Numbered from the stretch's first letter, positions 49,623 through 58,212 are shown. The stretch is 64,000 nt of DNA from Amorphoplanes digitatis (GCF_014205335.1 NZ_JACHNH010000001.1:5326501-5390500); one strand, 5' to 3'. The notes: a model not told the origin generated them from the letters alone. A program made the numbers and translations.

Positions 49623-50039
49623 ATGACCCGCATCGATGCCGGCGTCACCGCGCGGATCCGGCAGGATCCGGTGCTCCAGGCGTTCTGGATACTCCGCATC
49701 GGGTTCGCCGTCGCGCCGATCCTGTTCGGCCTGGACAAGTTCGCCGGCCTGCTCACCGACTGGGAGGGCTACCTCGCACCCGCGTTCGACCGGCTCGTGC
49801 CCGGCTCGGCGCACCAGGCGATGCTCGCGGTCGGCGTGATCGAGATCGTCGCGGGCATCGTGGTCGCCGTCATGCCGCGGTTCGGCGGCTACCTCGTCGC
49901 CGCCTGGCTCGGCGGCATCATCGTCAACCTGCTGGTCCTGGGCGACTACTACGACGTGGCGCTGCGGGACTTCGGGCTGCTGCTCGGTGCGCTCGCCCTG
50001 GCCCGCCTGGCGACGGGCCTCGCGACCGACCGCCGCTGA
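49623..50039 (+). CDS. Small DoxX-like four-helix membrane protein
   Basis: This 138-residue membrane protein has four hydrophobic segments (about residues 20-40, 62-82, 86-108, 112-133). The first reads FWILRIGFAVAPILFGLDKF, the usual DoxX/DoxD-family opening, where the acidic Asp after Gly is common. AGAAGGGAG precedes the ATG. It is followed 74 bases later by folE on the same strand. DoxX-like proteins are linked to redox and oxidative stress in some bacteria; the function here is unknown. Confidence 0.85.
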   Translation: MTRIDAGVTARIRQDPVLQAFWILRIGFAVAPILFGLDKFAGLLTDWEGYLAPAFDRLVPGSAHQAMLAVGVIEIVAGIVVAVMPRFGGYLVAAWLGGIIVNLLVLGDYYDVALRDFGLLLGALALARLATGLATDRR

Positions 50040-50113
50040 CCACCGACACGGCCATCCCGGCGCCGCCCCGGCCCATCGACGGCGGCGCCGACCCGGCCGG
50101 CAAGGAGAACACC

Positions 50114-50755
50114 ATGACAAGCACCGCCTGGTCCCTTGAGGACCACCACGACGGCGGCGCCACCCGGGCACCGCAGCTACGGCTCGTCCACGACGCGGTG
50201 CCGGTGGACGTCGAGGCGGCCGCCGACGCCGTGCGGGCCCTGTTGCGGGCCCTCGGCCAGGACATCGGCTCCGAGCACCTGGCGGACACACCGAGGCGGG
50301 TCGCCGCCGCCTACGCCGAACTGCTCACCAGCGGGCCGTTCACCCTGACCACCTTCCCCAACGACGACCGGTACGACGAGCTCGTCCTGGTACGCGAGGT
50401 GCCGTTCCGCTCGCTGTGCGAACACCACCTGCTGCCGTTCCACGGCGTGGCGCACGTGGGCTACCTGCCCGCCGAGCGCATCGTCGGGCTGTCGAAGCTC
50501 GCCCGCGTCGTGGAGCACTTCTCGCGCGGGTTGCAGGTGCAGGAGCGGCTGACCCAGCAGATCGCCGACTGCCTCCAGAGCAACCTGCACGCCCGGGGCG
50601 TCGCGGTCGTGCTGGAGGCCGAGCACATGTGCATGTCCCTGCGCGGCATCCGGGCCGCCGGCACGAGAACCGTCACCTCGGCGCTGCGCGGCCTGCACCG
50701 CGAACACGCCGCGACCAGGGCCGAGTTCTTCGCCCTCGCCGGCATCCGGCACTGA
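50114..50755 (+). CDS. folE: GTP cyclohydrolase I
   Basis: This 213-residue enzyme converts GTP to dihydroneopterin triphosphate, the first step of folate/pteridine synthesis. Zinc and active-site residues are in SLCEHHLLPFHGVAHVGYLP and AEHMCMSLRG (Cys-His-Cys set), with GLSKLARVVEHFSRGLQVQE and ERLTQQIADCL as signature regions. The first 30 residues are an unconserved extension. AAGGAG precedes the ATG at 50114. The setting, behind a DoxX-like gene and near a SufR-like regulator, is not that of a folate operon, so this may be a second, stress-regulated FolE. Confidence 0.94.
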   Translation: MTSTAWSLEDHHDGGATRAPQLRLVHDAVPVDVEAAADAVRALLRALGQDIGSEHLADTPRRVAAAYAELLTSGPFTLTTFPNDDRYDELVLVREVPFRSLCEHHLLPFHGVAHVGYLPAERIVGLSKLARVVEHFSRGLQVQERLTQQIADCLQSNLHARGVAVVLEAEHMCMSLRGIRAAGTRTVTSALRGLHREHAATRAEFFALAGIRH

Positions 50756-50831
50756 GCCGGACACCCGGCATCCGGCAGCGGCACCGAGCCGGGCACCGTC
50801 GCGGTTCGCGGCGGTGCCCGGGACCCGGTGT

Positions 50832-52505
50832 TCAGTAGCGGTAGCGCTCGATCATCGACTGGAGGCCGGAGCCCATCAGGGCCAGCTCGGCCGTCGCGCG
50901 CTTGGCCTCGGCGATGCCGTCCGCGACGCCCTGCGCGGCCTGGGAGACCCCGGCGAGGTTGGCGGCGATCTCCCCCGATCCGGACGCGGCCTCCGAGACG
51001 CTGCGGTTGATCTCGTTGGTGGTCGCGGTCTGCTCCTCGACCGCGCTGGCGATGATCGTCTGATACTCGTTGATCTTGTCGATGACGTGGGTGATCTCCG
51101 CGATCGCCGCGACCGCGCCCTGGGTGTCGTCCTGGATCGTCGTGATCCGCAGCGAGATGTCCTCGGTCGCCTTGGCGGTCTCCTGCGCCAGATCCTTGAC
51201 CTCGCTGGCGACCACCGCGAAGCCCTTGCCCGCGTCGCCGGCGCGGGCGGCCTCGATGGTGGCGTTGAGGGCCAGCAGGTTGGTCTGCGCCGCGATCGCG
51301 GTGATCACCTTGATCACGTCGCCGATCTCCCGCGACGACTCGCCGAGCTTGGTGATGGTCCGGTTCGTCGACTCGGCGAGCGCCACCGCGTTGGTACCGA
51401 CCTGTGCGACCTCATTGGCGTTCTCGGCGATCTCGCGGATCGACATGCCCATCTCCTCGGACGCGGCCGAGACGCTCTGCACATGGCCGGCGACGTCGTC
51501 GGCGGCGGTGTTCACGACGCCGACCCGCACGCTTGCCTGCTCGGCGTTGGCGGCCACCAGCTCGCCGGTGATGGACAGCTCGTGCGAGGCCGAGGCCAGC
51601 GCGTTGACGCTGTCGGCGACGCCGCGCACGAGCACGAGCTTGCTCGCCAGCTCCTGGTTGAGGATCTCGGCAAGGCCGGACAGCTCCCGGGTACCGGCCG
51701 GCGTGAGCCGGAAGGCCAGGTCGTCGGGGTCACGCACGCGCAGCGCGTCGGTGTACGCGACGATGACGCGGCCGACCTTCGACTGGAGCAGGTACAGCAC
51801 CCCGCCCATCGCCAGCGGCAGCACGACGGCGAGCACGACCAGCAGCGCGACCGAGGCGCCCGTCTTGGCGGTGGCGTCGGCGACCGCCCGCGCCGACCGC
51901 TCGTTCAGCATGCGCTGGAACTGCTCGATCGGCCCGGTGATGACCGCCTTGTCGGCGGCGTAGTCGGCGTCGAACATGATCGTTCGCGCGACCTCGCGCT
52001 TGGCGGCCGGTCCCCGCGCCGCGTCGGCGGCGGAGAGCCCGGTCTGCGCGATCGCCGGCGGCATGTCGGACTCGGCCGCGCCGGCGGCCTCCAGCATGAG
52101 CCGCTGTGAGCGCGACTCGGTCTTGACCAGCGCGTCGGAGTTGGCCTTGGCCTGGTCGATGAGCGCGAACTCGCCCGCGGTGGCGCCGAGCTCCTTGAGC
52201 TGCGCGAGCACGGTGTCCCGGGTCTTGGTCACCGTGATCTCGTCCCAGTATTTGGCGAGGTGGGTGCGGTCGCCCGACACCGAGTACAGGCGGGCCTCGT
52301 CGGTGAGGTAGTCCGAGGCGGCCTGCAGCTGAATGCCCAGCGCCTTGAGCCTCGCCTGCCGCTCGAATGCCTGCTTCTCGGCGCTGACCGCGGAGGTGAC
52401 CAGCGTGACGGCGAGGACCAGCAGGCCGGTGATGAGGACGAGCGTTCCGATGGCGGCCTTGTTGATTGTGGATTGCCGCAGTTCTCGGCGTCGGCGAGCA
52501 GACAT
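50832..52505 (-). CDS. Methyl-accepting chemotaxis protein
   Basis: This 557-residue receptor has TM1 at about residues 16-40, a helical 4HB-type periplasmic/extracellular domain (about 41-230; reads QASSVR-like LTDEARLYSVSGDRTHLAKYW), TM2 at about 225-250, a HAMP region and a cytoplasmic signalling domain. The hairpin tip reads KVITAIAAQTNLLALNATIE and EAARAGDAGKGFAVVASEV, the CheA/CheW-binding consensus. The ATG at 52505 has GGAAGG upstream. Its presence implies flagellar or twitching chemotaxis, consistent with an organism making motile spores. It is monocistronic. Confidence 0.95.
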   Translation of the reverse strand: MSARRRRELRQSTINKAAIGTLVLITGLLVLAVTLVTSAVSAEKQAFERQARLKALGIQLQAASDYLTDEARLYSVSGDRTHLAKYWDEITVTKTRDTVLAQLKELGATAGEFALIDQAKANSDALVKTESRSQRLMLEAAGAAESDMPPAIAQTGLSAADAARGPAAKREVARTIMFDADYAADKAVITGPIEQFQRMLNERSARAVADATAKTGASVALLVVLAVVLPLAMGGVLYLLQSKVGRVIVAYTDALRVRDPDDLAFRLTPAGTRELSGLAEILNQELASKLVLVRGVADSVNALASASHELSITGELVAANAEQASVRVGVVNTAADDVAGHVQSVSAASEEMGMSIREIAENANEVAQVGTNAVALAESTNRTITKLGESSREIGDVIKVITAIAAQTNLLALNATIEAARAGDAGKGFAVVASEVKDLAQETAKATEDISLRITTIQDDTQGAVAAIAEITHVIDKINEYQTIIASAVEEQTATTNEINRSVSEAASGSGEIAANLAGVSQAAQGVADGIAEAKRATAELALMGSGLQSMIERYRY

Positions 52506-52768
52506 GATCCGTGCCTTCCGGTAGTCACACCCTGCCGGGACCAGCGAGGTACGTCACATTTCGGCACCCCACGATGGGCCCTGAAGGAATGTCACCATGT
52601 GGGACGGCCCGAGTGGCCCACGAAAAGTGCAGGTCGGAACGGCACCATCCGACCCATATTGATCAACTTTGCACTATATGTATTCCCTCAAGCCGATCGC
52701 CTGTTTTACGAATCTGCGCTCGGGCACCGGTGGCGCTACGACGTTCATCGATGGAAGGGAACACGAAC

Positions 52769-53341
52769 ATGCGCCTCACCACCATCCCGAAGGTGTTGCT
52801 CGCCGCCGCGCTGGCGCTGACCACCGCCGGCGCCCTAGCGGCGGCACCTGCCGCCGCCGCGCCGAACGCCGCCGCCGAGGGAACCATGACGTCCGGCGTC
52901 GAGGGCACCTTCACCGATGCTGTGGGAGGCATCGGACAGGTCACCGGGACGTTCAGCCCATCCGAGTTCGCCGTGCAGGAGGACAAGCTGGTCGCCGTCG
53001 GCACCCTGCACGCCGTGCTGACGGACTCGGCCGGCGATGTCGTCGGCACCGCGGACGAGCCGGTCACCCTGCCGGTGCAGCTGCCCGGCTCCGGTGACGT
53101 CAGCGCCCAGCTGGCGTGCAACATCCTGCACCTGGTGCTCGGCCCGCTGGACCTGAACCTGCTCGGCCTGGTGGTCCACCTCAACACCGTCGTGCTCGAC
53201 ATCACGGCGTACCCGGGTCCCGGCAATCTGCTCGGCAACCTGCTCTGCGCGATCGTCGGCCTGCTCGACGGCGGCCTGCCGTTCCCGCTGGCCCAGCTCG
53301 CCAGTCTGCTGAACCAGGTCCTGGCCATCCTGGCCCTGTAA
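52769..53341 (+). CDS. Secreted protein of unknown function
   Basis: This 190-residue protein has a typical Sec signal peptide (MRLTTIPKVLLAAALALTTA with cleavage likely after APAAAA near residue 31). The mature part is beta-rich up to residue 110 and then hydrophobic (LHLVLGPLDLNLLGLVVHLNT, LLGNLLCAIVGLLDGGLPFPLAQLA), with two Cys (about 117 and 160). It resembles small actinobacterial secreted proteins of unknown role. GAAGGGAAC precedes the ATG. Upstream (52506-52768) is an AT-rich promoter region (ATATTGATC near 52655, TATATG near 52675). Confidence 0.82.
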   Translation: MRLTTIPKVLLAAALALTTAGALAAAPAAAAPNAAAEGTMTSGVEGTFTDAVGGIGQVTGTFSPSEFAVQEDKLVAVGTLHAVLTDSAGDVVGTADEPVTLPVQLPGSGDVSAQLACNILHLVLGPLDLNLLGLVVHLNTVVLDITAYPGPGNLLGNLLCAIVGLLDGGLPFPLAQLASLLNQVLAILAL

Positions 53342-53401
53342 CGGACCACGGCTGTGGCGGGAGATGCCGGCCGGCGTCTCCCGCCCCGCGCCGGATCGCG
53401 A

Positions 53402-53893
53402 TCAGTCCTCGGCGTCCTCGTCGATCCAGTTGTGCCGGTACCAGGGGATGCCGGCCCAGAAGACGAGGAAGACGAGCGCCGAGAACACGCTCAGCACGAT
53501 CGCCATCGGGCGGCTCAGCAGGAAGTCGACGATCAGGAAGATGCTGCTGACCATCGAGATCAGCAGGAACGCGAGCCCGCCGGTCGCCATCCGGTGCGCG
53601 TACCGGACGAGCTCGGGCTTGCGGCCCTGCCGGAACAGCGCCCGGTGGAACGCCACCGGGGAGATGATCATCGCGGTGGAGATGGCCGCGGACAGCAGCG
53701 CCACGATGTAGACATCCTTCTGTACGGCATTGGTCTGCGGGAAGCCGCTGCTGAACGGCATGGTCAGCAGGAACGCGAAGAAGATCTGGACGCCGGTCTG
53801 CGCCACCCGGAGCTCCTGGAGCAGGTCGGCGAAGTTCCGATCCCAGCGCTGCTTCTCGTCCTCGTTCGGGATCCTGTCCTTCTCCTCCGGCAT
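53402..53893 (-). CDS. DUF6328-like four-TM membrane protein
   Basis: This 163-residue protein has a charged N-terminus (MPEEKDRIPNEDEKQRWDRN), then LLQELRVAQTGVQIFFAFLLTMPF, and four hydrophobic segments at about 37-55, 62-80, 105-125 and 130-150, with RHNWIDEDAED at the end. The RVxQTGVQIxFAFLL signature is the one I associate with DUF6328. Function is unknown. It is on the minus strand, 51 bases after another small membrane-protein gene on the same strand. Confidence 0.85.
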   Translation of the reverse strand: MPEEKDRIPNEDEKQRWDRNFADLLQELRVAQTGVQIFFAFLLTMPFSSGFPQTNAVQKDVYIVALLSAAISTAMIISPVAFHRALFRQGRKPELVRYAHRMATGGLAFLLISMVSSIFLIVDFLLSRPMAIVLSVFSALVFLVFWAGIPWYRHNWIDEDAED

Positions 53894-53944
53894 GGCACCC
53901 GGATTTCCCGGGCCCGGCGACCGCCAAACGCCGGCCCCTGACGC

Positions 53945-54277
53945 TCACCGCCGCTCGGCACCGCCGGCGGCCCGGGACTCGATCCGGCGGCGTCGCCGGC
54001 GCCAGACGGTGACGGCGATGGTCACCCACAGCAGGACCGCCACCGCGCCCTTCCACGCCCGTTCGAACGGCGGCCGCGCCTCACCCAGCGCGGCATCGCC
54101 GGTCAATATGAGCAGTATCGGAAGAGCAAGCCAATCCGAGCGAGAGCCGGCCGTCTCGGCGGGCTTTGAACGGATGGCCGATACCAGCCCGGCCAGGGAC
54201 CCGATCACCAGCAGCAGCGGCAGCCCGTACTGCCACACCCACGCCCAATGGAGATCCACAAGCGGAGTATCGGGCAT
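53945..54277 (-). CDS. Small membrane protein, hypothetical
   Basis: This 110-residue protein has three hydrophobic segments (about residues 15-35, 48-62 and 78-95) and a very basic C-terminus (RRRRRRIESR). It starts MPDTPLVDLHWAWVWQYG. No family is recognised. It may form an operon with the DUF6328-like gene that follows on the same strand. The coding call rests on membrane-segment pattern and context, so confidence is moderate. Confidence 0.55.
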   Translation of the reverse strand: MPDTPLVDLHWAWVWQYGLPLLLVIGSLAGLVSAIRSKPAETAGSRSDWLALPILLILTGDAALGEARPPFERAWKGAVAVLLWVTIAVTVWRRRRRRIESRAAGGAERR

Positions 54278-54337
54278 GCCCGCAAACCCCGCGACCCGCT
54301 ACTCTCTCCGCGATCCTGATCAGGAAACGGAGACATC

Positions 54338-54781
54338 GTGCAGCTCAAGCTTCAGACCCGTGCGTTCGAGCGGGTGGCACCCATCCTCGAGCCCGGCGAG
54401 CAGCCCCTGGTGGCGACGCGGGCCGTCGTCGGGGCCTTCTCGGCGAGCCGGCTCGGCACGGTCGCCGCACACGGCATCGTCCTGGGTGGCGGCGGAACCG
54501 TGGCGGCCGCGATGATCGCCACGTCCGGGAAGCAGTTCGTGGTGCTCACCGACCAGCGGATCATCTTCCTGTCGCAGACGTTCATGGGCGGCCCCGGTAA
54601 GCAGGTCGTAGGCGCGCTGCCCCGCGCACAGGTGGCGCTGGCCGAGGCGAAGCTGGGCATGGTGAGCGTGCTGCGCCTCGCGTTCGCGCAGGGCGACGGC
54701 GTGTCCCTCACGTTCCCGCGGGTGGACAAGAAGAACGCCGAGTCGCTCGCGCAGGCGATGCGCCAGACCACCGTTGCCTGA
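54338..54781 (+). CDS. PH-domain-like protein of unknown function
   Basis: This 147-residue protein is read from GTG 54338. Short landmarks are ILEPGEQPLVATRAVVGAF, a Gly-rich hydrophobic hairpin AAHGIVLGGGGTVAAAMIA, and KQFVVLTDQRIIFLSQTF followed by VVGALPRAQVALAEAK, the bacterial PH-like pattern (Q-F-V-V-L-T-D-x-R). The C-terminal helix DKKNAESLAQAM closes the domain. It overlaps the following small membrane gene by eight bases. Role unknown; PH-like bacterial proteins are often membrane-adjacent stress proteins. Confidence 0.8.
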   Translation: MQLKLQTRAFERVAPILEPGEQPLVATRAVVGAFSASRLGTVAAHGIVLGGGGTVAAAMIATSGKQFVVLTDQRIIFLSQTFMGGPGKQVVGALPRAQVALAEAKLGMVSVLRLAFAQGDGVSLTFPRVDKKNAESLAQAMRQTTVA

Positions 54782-55199
54782 CCCAGGCGCTCCGCCGGTC
54801 GGGGGCCGGGTCCTGCGCGTGGTGGTCTCCGGCTGGTTCGCGGGCGGCTGGTTCACCGATCTCTTCGGGACCGGGTCCGACACCTGGTCTGCGGTTCCGT
54901 ATCTGGTCCTCACCACGGCGGCCATCGCCGTACTGGTGTGGGAGCTGACCACGCAGGCGCGGCGAGGGGCGGCCGGCCGATGGACCGGCACCGACACCGC
55001 GATCGTCGCAGTGCTGATCGGCTACGCGGCCCTGCTCGTCGCGGCGATGATCTTCGGGCACGCCCTGCGGCACGAGAAGACCTCGGGCGCGGCGTTCGCG
55101 TCCCTCTACGTCGTGCTCGCCGCCTACTTCGGCTGGCTCCGGCGGCGCACGCTGGCCCGGCCGCCCCGCACCGCGGGCGCCGACGCGACGCCGGTGTGA
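54774..55199 (+). CDS. Small membrane protein, hypothetical
   Basis: This 141-residue protein has about three hydrophobic segments (residues 15-30, 43-60 and 78-95, perhaps a fourth at 108-122). It is read from a TTG at 54774, overlapping the end of the PH-like gene by 8 bases, which implies translational coupling. The C-terminus is Arg/Pro-rich. No family is recognised. A GC hairpin at 55202-55222 follows the stop directly. Confidence 0.6.
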   Translation: MPDPGAPPVGGRVLRVVVSGWFAGGWFTDLFGTGSDTWSAVPYLVLTTAAIAVLVWELTTQARRGAAGRWTGTDTAIVAVLIGYAALLVAAMIFGHALRHEKTSGAAFASLYVVLAAYFGWLRRRTLARPPRTAGADATPV

Positions 55200-55201
55200 G
55201 T

Positions 55202-55222
55202 CCCGGTCCGTCGCGGACCGGG
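55202..55222. terminator. 9-bp GC hairpin terminator
   Basis: CCCGGTCCG at 55202-55210 and CGGACCGGG at 55214-55222 leave a 3-base loop, two bases after the stop of the plus-strand gene. It can serve the convergent minus-strand phosphatase-like gene (ends 55271) as well. Confidence 0.65.
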
Positions 55223-55270
55223 CACTCGACACGGCCCGCCGGCGGTGGCCACGCGGGCCCTCCCCTGCGG

Positions 55271-56074
55271 TCAGGCCGCGCCGAGGTCGGTGCAGTGCGC
55301 GACCGTCGCGTCGTCCGGCGCCACCGCGTCGCGCGCCTCCGCCCGCCGGACCCGGCGGATGATCTCGGCGGGTCCGCGGGAGGCCAGCAGGGCGAGGACC
55401 TCCGGCCAGTCGGCCGTCCCGAACCGGTCCACGATGCGGCTCGCGCCGTTGCTGAGCAGGACGGCGCCGGTCAGTCCGGCGACCGGGGTGCTCGCGGTGA
55501 CCGCCTCGTCCGCGGCCCGCGGGTCGTCCTTGGCCACCCAGAAGCCGCCCGGCCGGTTCCGGTTGGCGCGCAACTCACCCAGTATCCGGCGGTACCCGTC
55601 GTCGTCACCGGCGGCGGCAGCGAGCGCGGGCAGGTACGACCGGGCGATGTCCACCTCCCGGCGGTCGGTGACGACAAGCGGCGCGGCGTGGTCGCGGTCG
55701 AGCACGAGGACCGCGTCGCCGAGCACCAGGTGATCGACGCGGTCGCCGCGCAGGCGCAGCACGGCGACGGCCGCCGACGGGCTGATCGGGTCGGCGACGT
55801 CGCAGGTGTCCCGGTGTTCGTCCGTCACCCGCACGATGGCGTCGGCGAGCAGCGCCGGGAGGCCGCGGTCCGGCCCGGTGGCCAGGAGGCCGAGCAGGCT
55901 GCCGCCGAGCCGGCCGGCGTACCAGGCGACGCCGTGCCGGCAGACCGACTCGGCGCCGGGGATGCCGGCGCCGTCGATCAGCACCGCCGCCGTCGGCACG
56001 GCGCCGGCGAAGTCCTCGTTGACGCGGCCGGGCCGGGCCGGCTCGCTCGTCATCGTCACCCGCATGCCCGGCAT
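55271..56074 (-). CDS. PP2C-like protein phosphatase family protein
   Basis: This 267-residue protein starts at about MPGMRVTMTSEPARPG and has NEDFAGAVPTAAVLIDGAG, in which the paired acidic residues (ED, then DGAG) match the metal-binding motifs 1-2 of PP2C-type phosphatases. LVLGDAVLVLD is the motif in the middle and LLSNGASRIVDRFG the later SDG-like motif (SNG here, so the third metal ligand may be changed). It might be an inactive or atypical member. The ATG at 56074 lies close behind a TTGCCA...TACGGT promoter-like pair, suggesting a leaderless transcript. Start uncertain by a few codons. Confidence 0.75.
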   Translation of the reverse strand: MPGMRVTMTSEPARPGRVNEDFAGAVPTAAVLIDGAGIPGAESVCRHGVAWYAGRLGGSLLGLLATGPDRGLPALLADAIVRVTDEHRDTCDVADPISPSAAVAVLRLRGDRVDHLVLGDAVLVLDRDHAAPLVVTDRREVDIARSYLPALAAAAGDDDGYRRILGELRANRNRPGGFWVAKDDPRAADEAVTASTPVAGLTGAVLLSNGASRIVDRFGTADWPEVLALLASRGPAEIIRRVRRAEARDAVAPDDATVAHCTDLGAA

Positions 56075-56136
56075 CACCACACCGTAAGAGAGAACGCGGG
56101 TTGCCAAGCGGCGGATTAGTGCGTACAGATGCAGCG

Positions 56137-57516
56137 ATGAAGATGATCGCGCGTGCGGCGGTGGCCGGCGGGCTGGCGCTCACATTGGCCGCGTGCTCCT
56201 CCGACCAGCCGGCCGCGCACCCGCCGACCGGCACCCCGCCGGGCGGGTCCGTGCCGTCCCCGGCCGCGTCCGGGGTGCCGGCGCTGGCCGCCACGGAGGT
56301 ACGCCCGCTCGCCGGCACCGGCGCGGAGCCGTTCGACCGGGCCCGCCGCCTACAGGCCCCGCCCGGCTGGACGGTCACCGTCTGGGCCCGGGTGCCCAAG
56401 GCCCGGCTGCTGGCCTGGACGCCGGACCGGCGGCTGCTGGTGTCGCGGCCCAGGTTCGGCGACATCGTCGAGCTGGTGCCGGGCCCGGACGGCGCCGCGC
56501 CGGCCCAGCGCACCCTGGTCGGCGGGCTGCACCAGCCGCACGGGCTGGCCTTCGCCGGCGACACGCTCTACGTGGCCGAGAGCGACCAGGTGGACGCCTT
56601 CACGTACCGGGCCGGCGCGGTGTCCGGCAAGCGGGTCGTGGTCGACGGGCTGCCCGACGCGCGGAGCCCCGAGCTGCGCGGCGCCTACTCGCACGCGCTC
56701 AAGAGCGTGGCGGTCGGCGAGGAGGGCGAGCTCTACGTCTCGATCGGCTCGACCGGCAACATCTCGGCGCAGGACCGGGACGCGGACCCGGAGCGGGCCG
56801 CCATCCTGCGGGCGGCGGCCGGCGGCAGCGGGAAGCCGACGGTCTTCGCGCGCGGCGTGCGCAACGGTACCGGGCTGGCGGTCGATCCCAACGGCGGCGT
56901 GTGGACCGCGGTCAACAACCGGGACAATATCGGGTACCCGCTCGACGGCGACTACGACGGCGACGGCGGCTCGGACCGGGGCAAGGTGATGCAGGGTTAC
57001 GTGAACGACCACCCGTTCGAGCCGCTGGCCCGGCTGGAGCAGGGGCGCGACCTCGGCTGGCCGTACTGCAACCCGGACCCCGACCTGAAGCCGGGCGAGA
57101 AGGAGTCGCCGCTGAGCTACACCCGGCGGCCGTTCGTGCGGGACGTGCAGACCAACGCCGACGGCAGCAAGCTCGACTGCTCCGCGCTGCCCCCGGTCGA
57201 GCAGGGCATGGGCGCGCACTCGGCGCCGCTGGGGCTGAGCTTCGCCACGGCACCCGGGCTGGCCGGCGGGTACGGGCAGGGCGCCTTGGCCGGCGTGCAC
57301 GGCTCGTGGAACCGCAACCCGCCCCGGGCGCCGGAGGTGTCGTTCTTCGCCTGGCGCGACGGCACCCTCGGCGCGCAGCAGACGCTGCTCACCGGGTTCC
57401 AGGACAAGGACGGCTCGCGCTGGGGCCGGCCGGTCATGGCCGTGCAGGGCCCCGACGGCGACCTGTACGTGAGCGACGACCTCGCGGGCGCCGTCTACCG
57501 CGTCTCCGCGCCCTGA
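56137..57516 (+). CDS. Lipoprotein, PQQ-dependent sugar dehydrogenase-like (sorbosone dehydrogenase fold)
   Basis: This 459-residue exported lipoprotein has signal ending LTLAAC with the lipobox Cys at about residue 20, a Pro/Ser linker, then a six-bladed propeller of the GSDH/sorbosone dehydrogenase type: LHQPHGLAFAGDTLYVAESD, SHALKSVAVGEEGELYVSIG, ARGVRNGTGLAVDPNGGVWT, DYDGDGGSD (Ca-site-like), LGWPYCNPDPDLK and HSAPLGLSFATAPG, VHGSWNRNPP, QGPDGDLYVSDD. These proteins oxidise sugars with PQQ in the periplasm or outside. ATG 56137 (MKMIARAAV) gives the signal peptide. Confidence 0.9.
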   Translation: MKMIARAAVAGGLALTLAACSSDQPAAHPPTGTPPGGSVPSPAASGVPALAATEVRPLAGTGAEPFDRARRLQAPPGWTVTVWARVPKARLLAWTPDRRLLVSRPRFGDIVELVPGPDGAAPAQRTLVGGLHQPHGLAFAGDTLYVAESDQVDAFTYRAGAVSGKRVVVDGLPDARSPELRGAYSHALKSVAVGEEGELYVSIGSTGNISAQDRDADPERAAILRAAAGGSGKPTVFARGVRNGTGLAVDPNGGVWTAVNNRDNIGYPLDGDYDGDGGSDRGKVMQGYVNDHPFEPLARLEQGRDLGWPYCNPDPDLKPGEKESPLSYTRRPFVRDVQTNADGSKLDCSALPPVEQGMGAHSAPLGLSFATAPGLAGGYGQGALAGVHGSWNRNPPRAPEVSFFAWRDGTLGAQQTLLTGFQDKDGSRWGRPVMAVQGPDGDLYVSDDLAGAVYRVSAP

Positions 57517-57530
57517 CCGGCTCGCCGGGA

Positions 57531-57552
57531 CCTGTCATACCCCGGTGACAGG
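57531..57552 (+). terminator. Hairpin between the lipoprotein and the nucleotidyltransferase-like gene
   Basis: CCTGTCA at 57531-57537 pairs with TGACAGG at 57546-57552 (7 bp, 8-base loop). It lies 15 bases after the lipoprotein stop and 9 bases before the next start. Confidence 0.4.
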
Positions 57553-57560
57553 ATCGGGCG

Positions 57561-58160
57561 ATGGATCCGGGGAGCACGCTGAGGCCGCTGCGCGACCGGG
57601 GCGAGCTGTTCCGGACGCTCGCGCTGGTCCTGCGGCGCGCCGGCCCGGACGGGCCGGTGTCGCGCTACCGGCTCGTCGGCACCGGCGCCGCGCTGGCGCA
57701 GGGCGTCCGGCTGCCGGCCGGCGACATCGACATCCTGGTCGCGCGCCGATCCGATGTGGACCTGTTCGCCGTCGCGCTGGCCGGGTTCCCCTGTCTCACC
57801 GAGCCGGTCTGGCTCAGCGAGGCGGGCCAGTACTACGCCCGTTTCGCGGTCGGGGGCATCGACGTCGGCTTCAGCACCGTCGAGCGGCCGGTGGAGACCG
57901 ACACGATCGAGTGCATGGGTAGCGGCCCCTGGAGGCACTACGTCGACGTCGCGGCGGCGGGACTTCTCGTCCCCGCGGTCCGCCTCGAGCTGCGGCTGGT
58001 CTCCGAGCTGGTCCGGGACCGCCCCGACCGCTACCGGCCGCTGATCGCGCACCTGCGGCGGCACGGCGGCGACCTCGACCTGCTGCGCAGGTCCCTGCGA
58101 GACCGCGGGGTCGACCCGGCGCTGCGGCGGCGCGTCCTCGATTCCGTCGAGCGACGATGA
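57561..58160 (+). CDS. Nucleotidyltransferase-like protein
   Basis: This 199-residue protein has RYRLVGTGAALAQGVRLP and AGDIDILVARRSDVD (about residues 40-70), a nucleotidyltransferase-like GTG/DID core, then GQYYARFAVGGIDVGFSTVE (third acidic strand) and VRLELRLVSELVRDRPDRY. It resembles small NTase-fold proteins used for antibiotic modification or as antitoxin/toxin, but no partner gene is adjacent. Its stop lies inside a 21-bp tandem duplication. Confidence 0.8.
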   Translation: MDPGSTLRPLRDRGELFRTLALVLRRAGPDGPVSRYRLVGTGAALAQGVRLPAGDIDILVARRSDVDLFAVALAGFPCLTEPVWLSEAGQYYARFAVGGIDVGFSTVERPVETDTIECMGSGPWRHYVDVAAAGLLVPAVRLELRLVSELVRDRPDRYRPLIAHLRRHGGDLDLLRRSLRDRGVDPALRRRVLDSVERR

Positions 58161-58182
58161 GATTCCGCCGAGCGACGATGAG
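58141..58182 (+). repeat. 21-bp tandem duplication at the end of the nucleotidyltransferase-like gene
   Basis: ATTCCGTCGAGCGACGATGA plus G at 58141-58161 is followed by a copy at 58162-58182 differing by one base (T to C). The first copy holds the last codons and the TGA stop, so the gene ended at the first copy and the second copy is untranslated. Confidence 0.75.
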
Positions 58183-58212
58183 CCGCCCGGCCGGGCGATC
58201 GGCCGGGCGGCT
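58181..58212. terminator. 12-bp perfect hairpin, bidirectional terminator
   Basis: AGCCGCCCGGCC at 58181-58192 and GGCCGGGCGGCT at 58201-58212 are exact complements with an 8-base loop. It separates the convergent nucleotidyltransferase-like gene (ends 58160) and DoxX-like gene (ends 58248). Confidence 0.75.
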
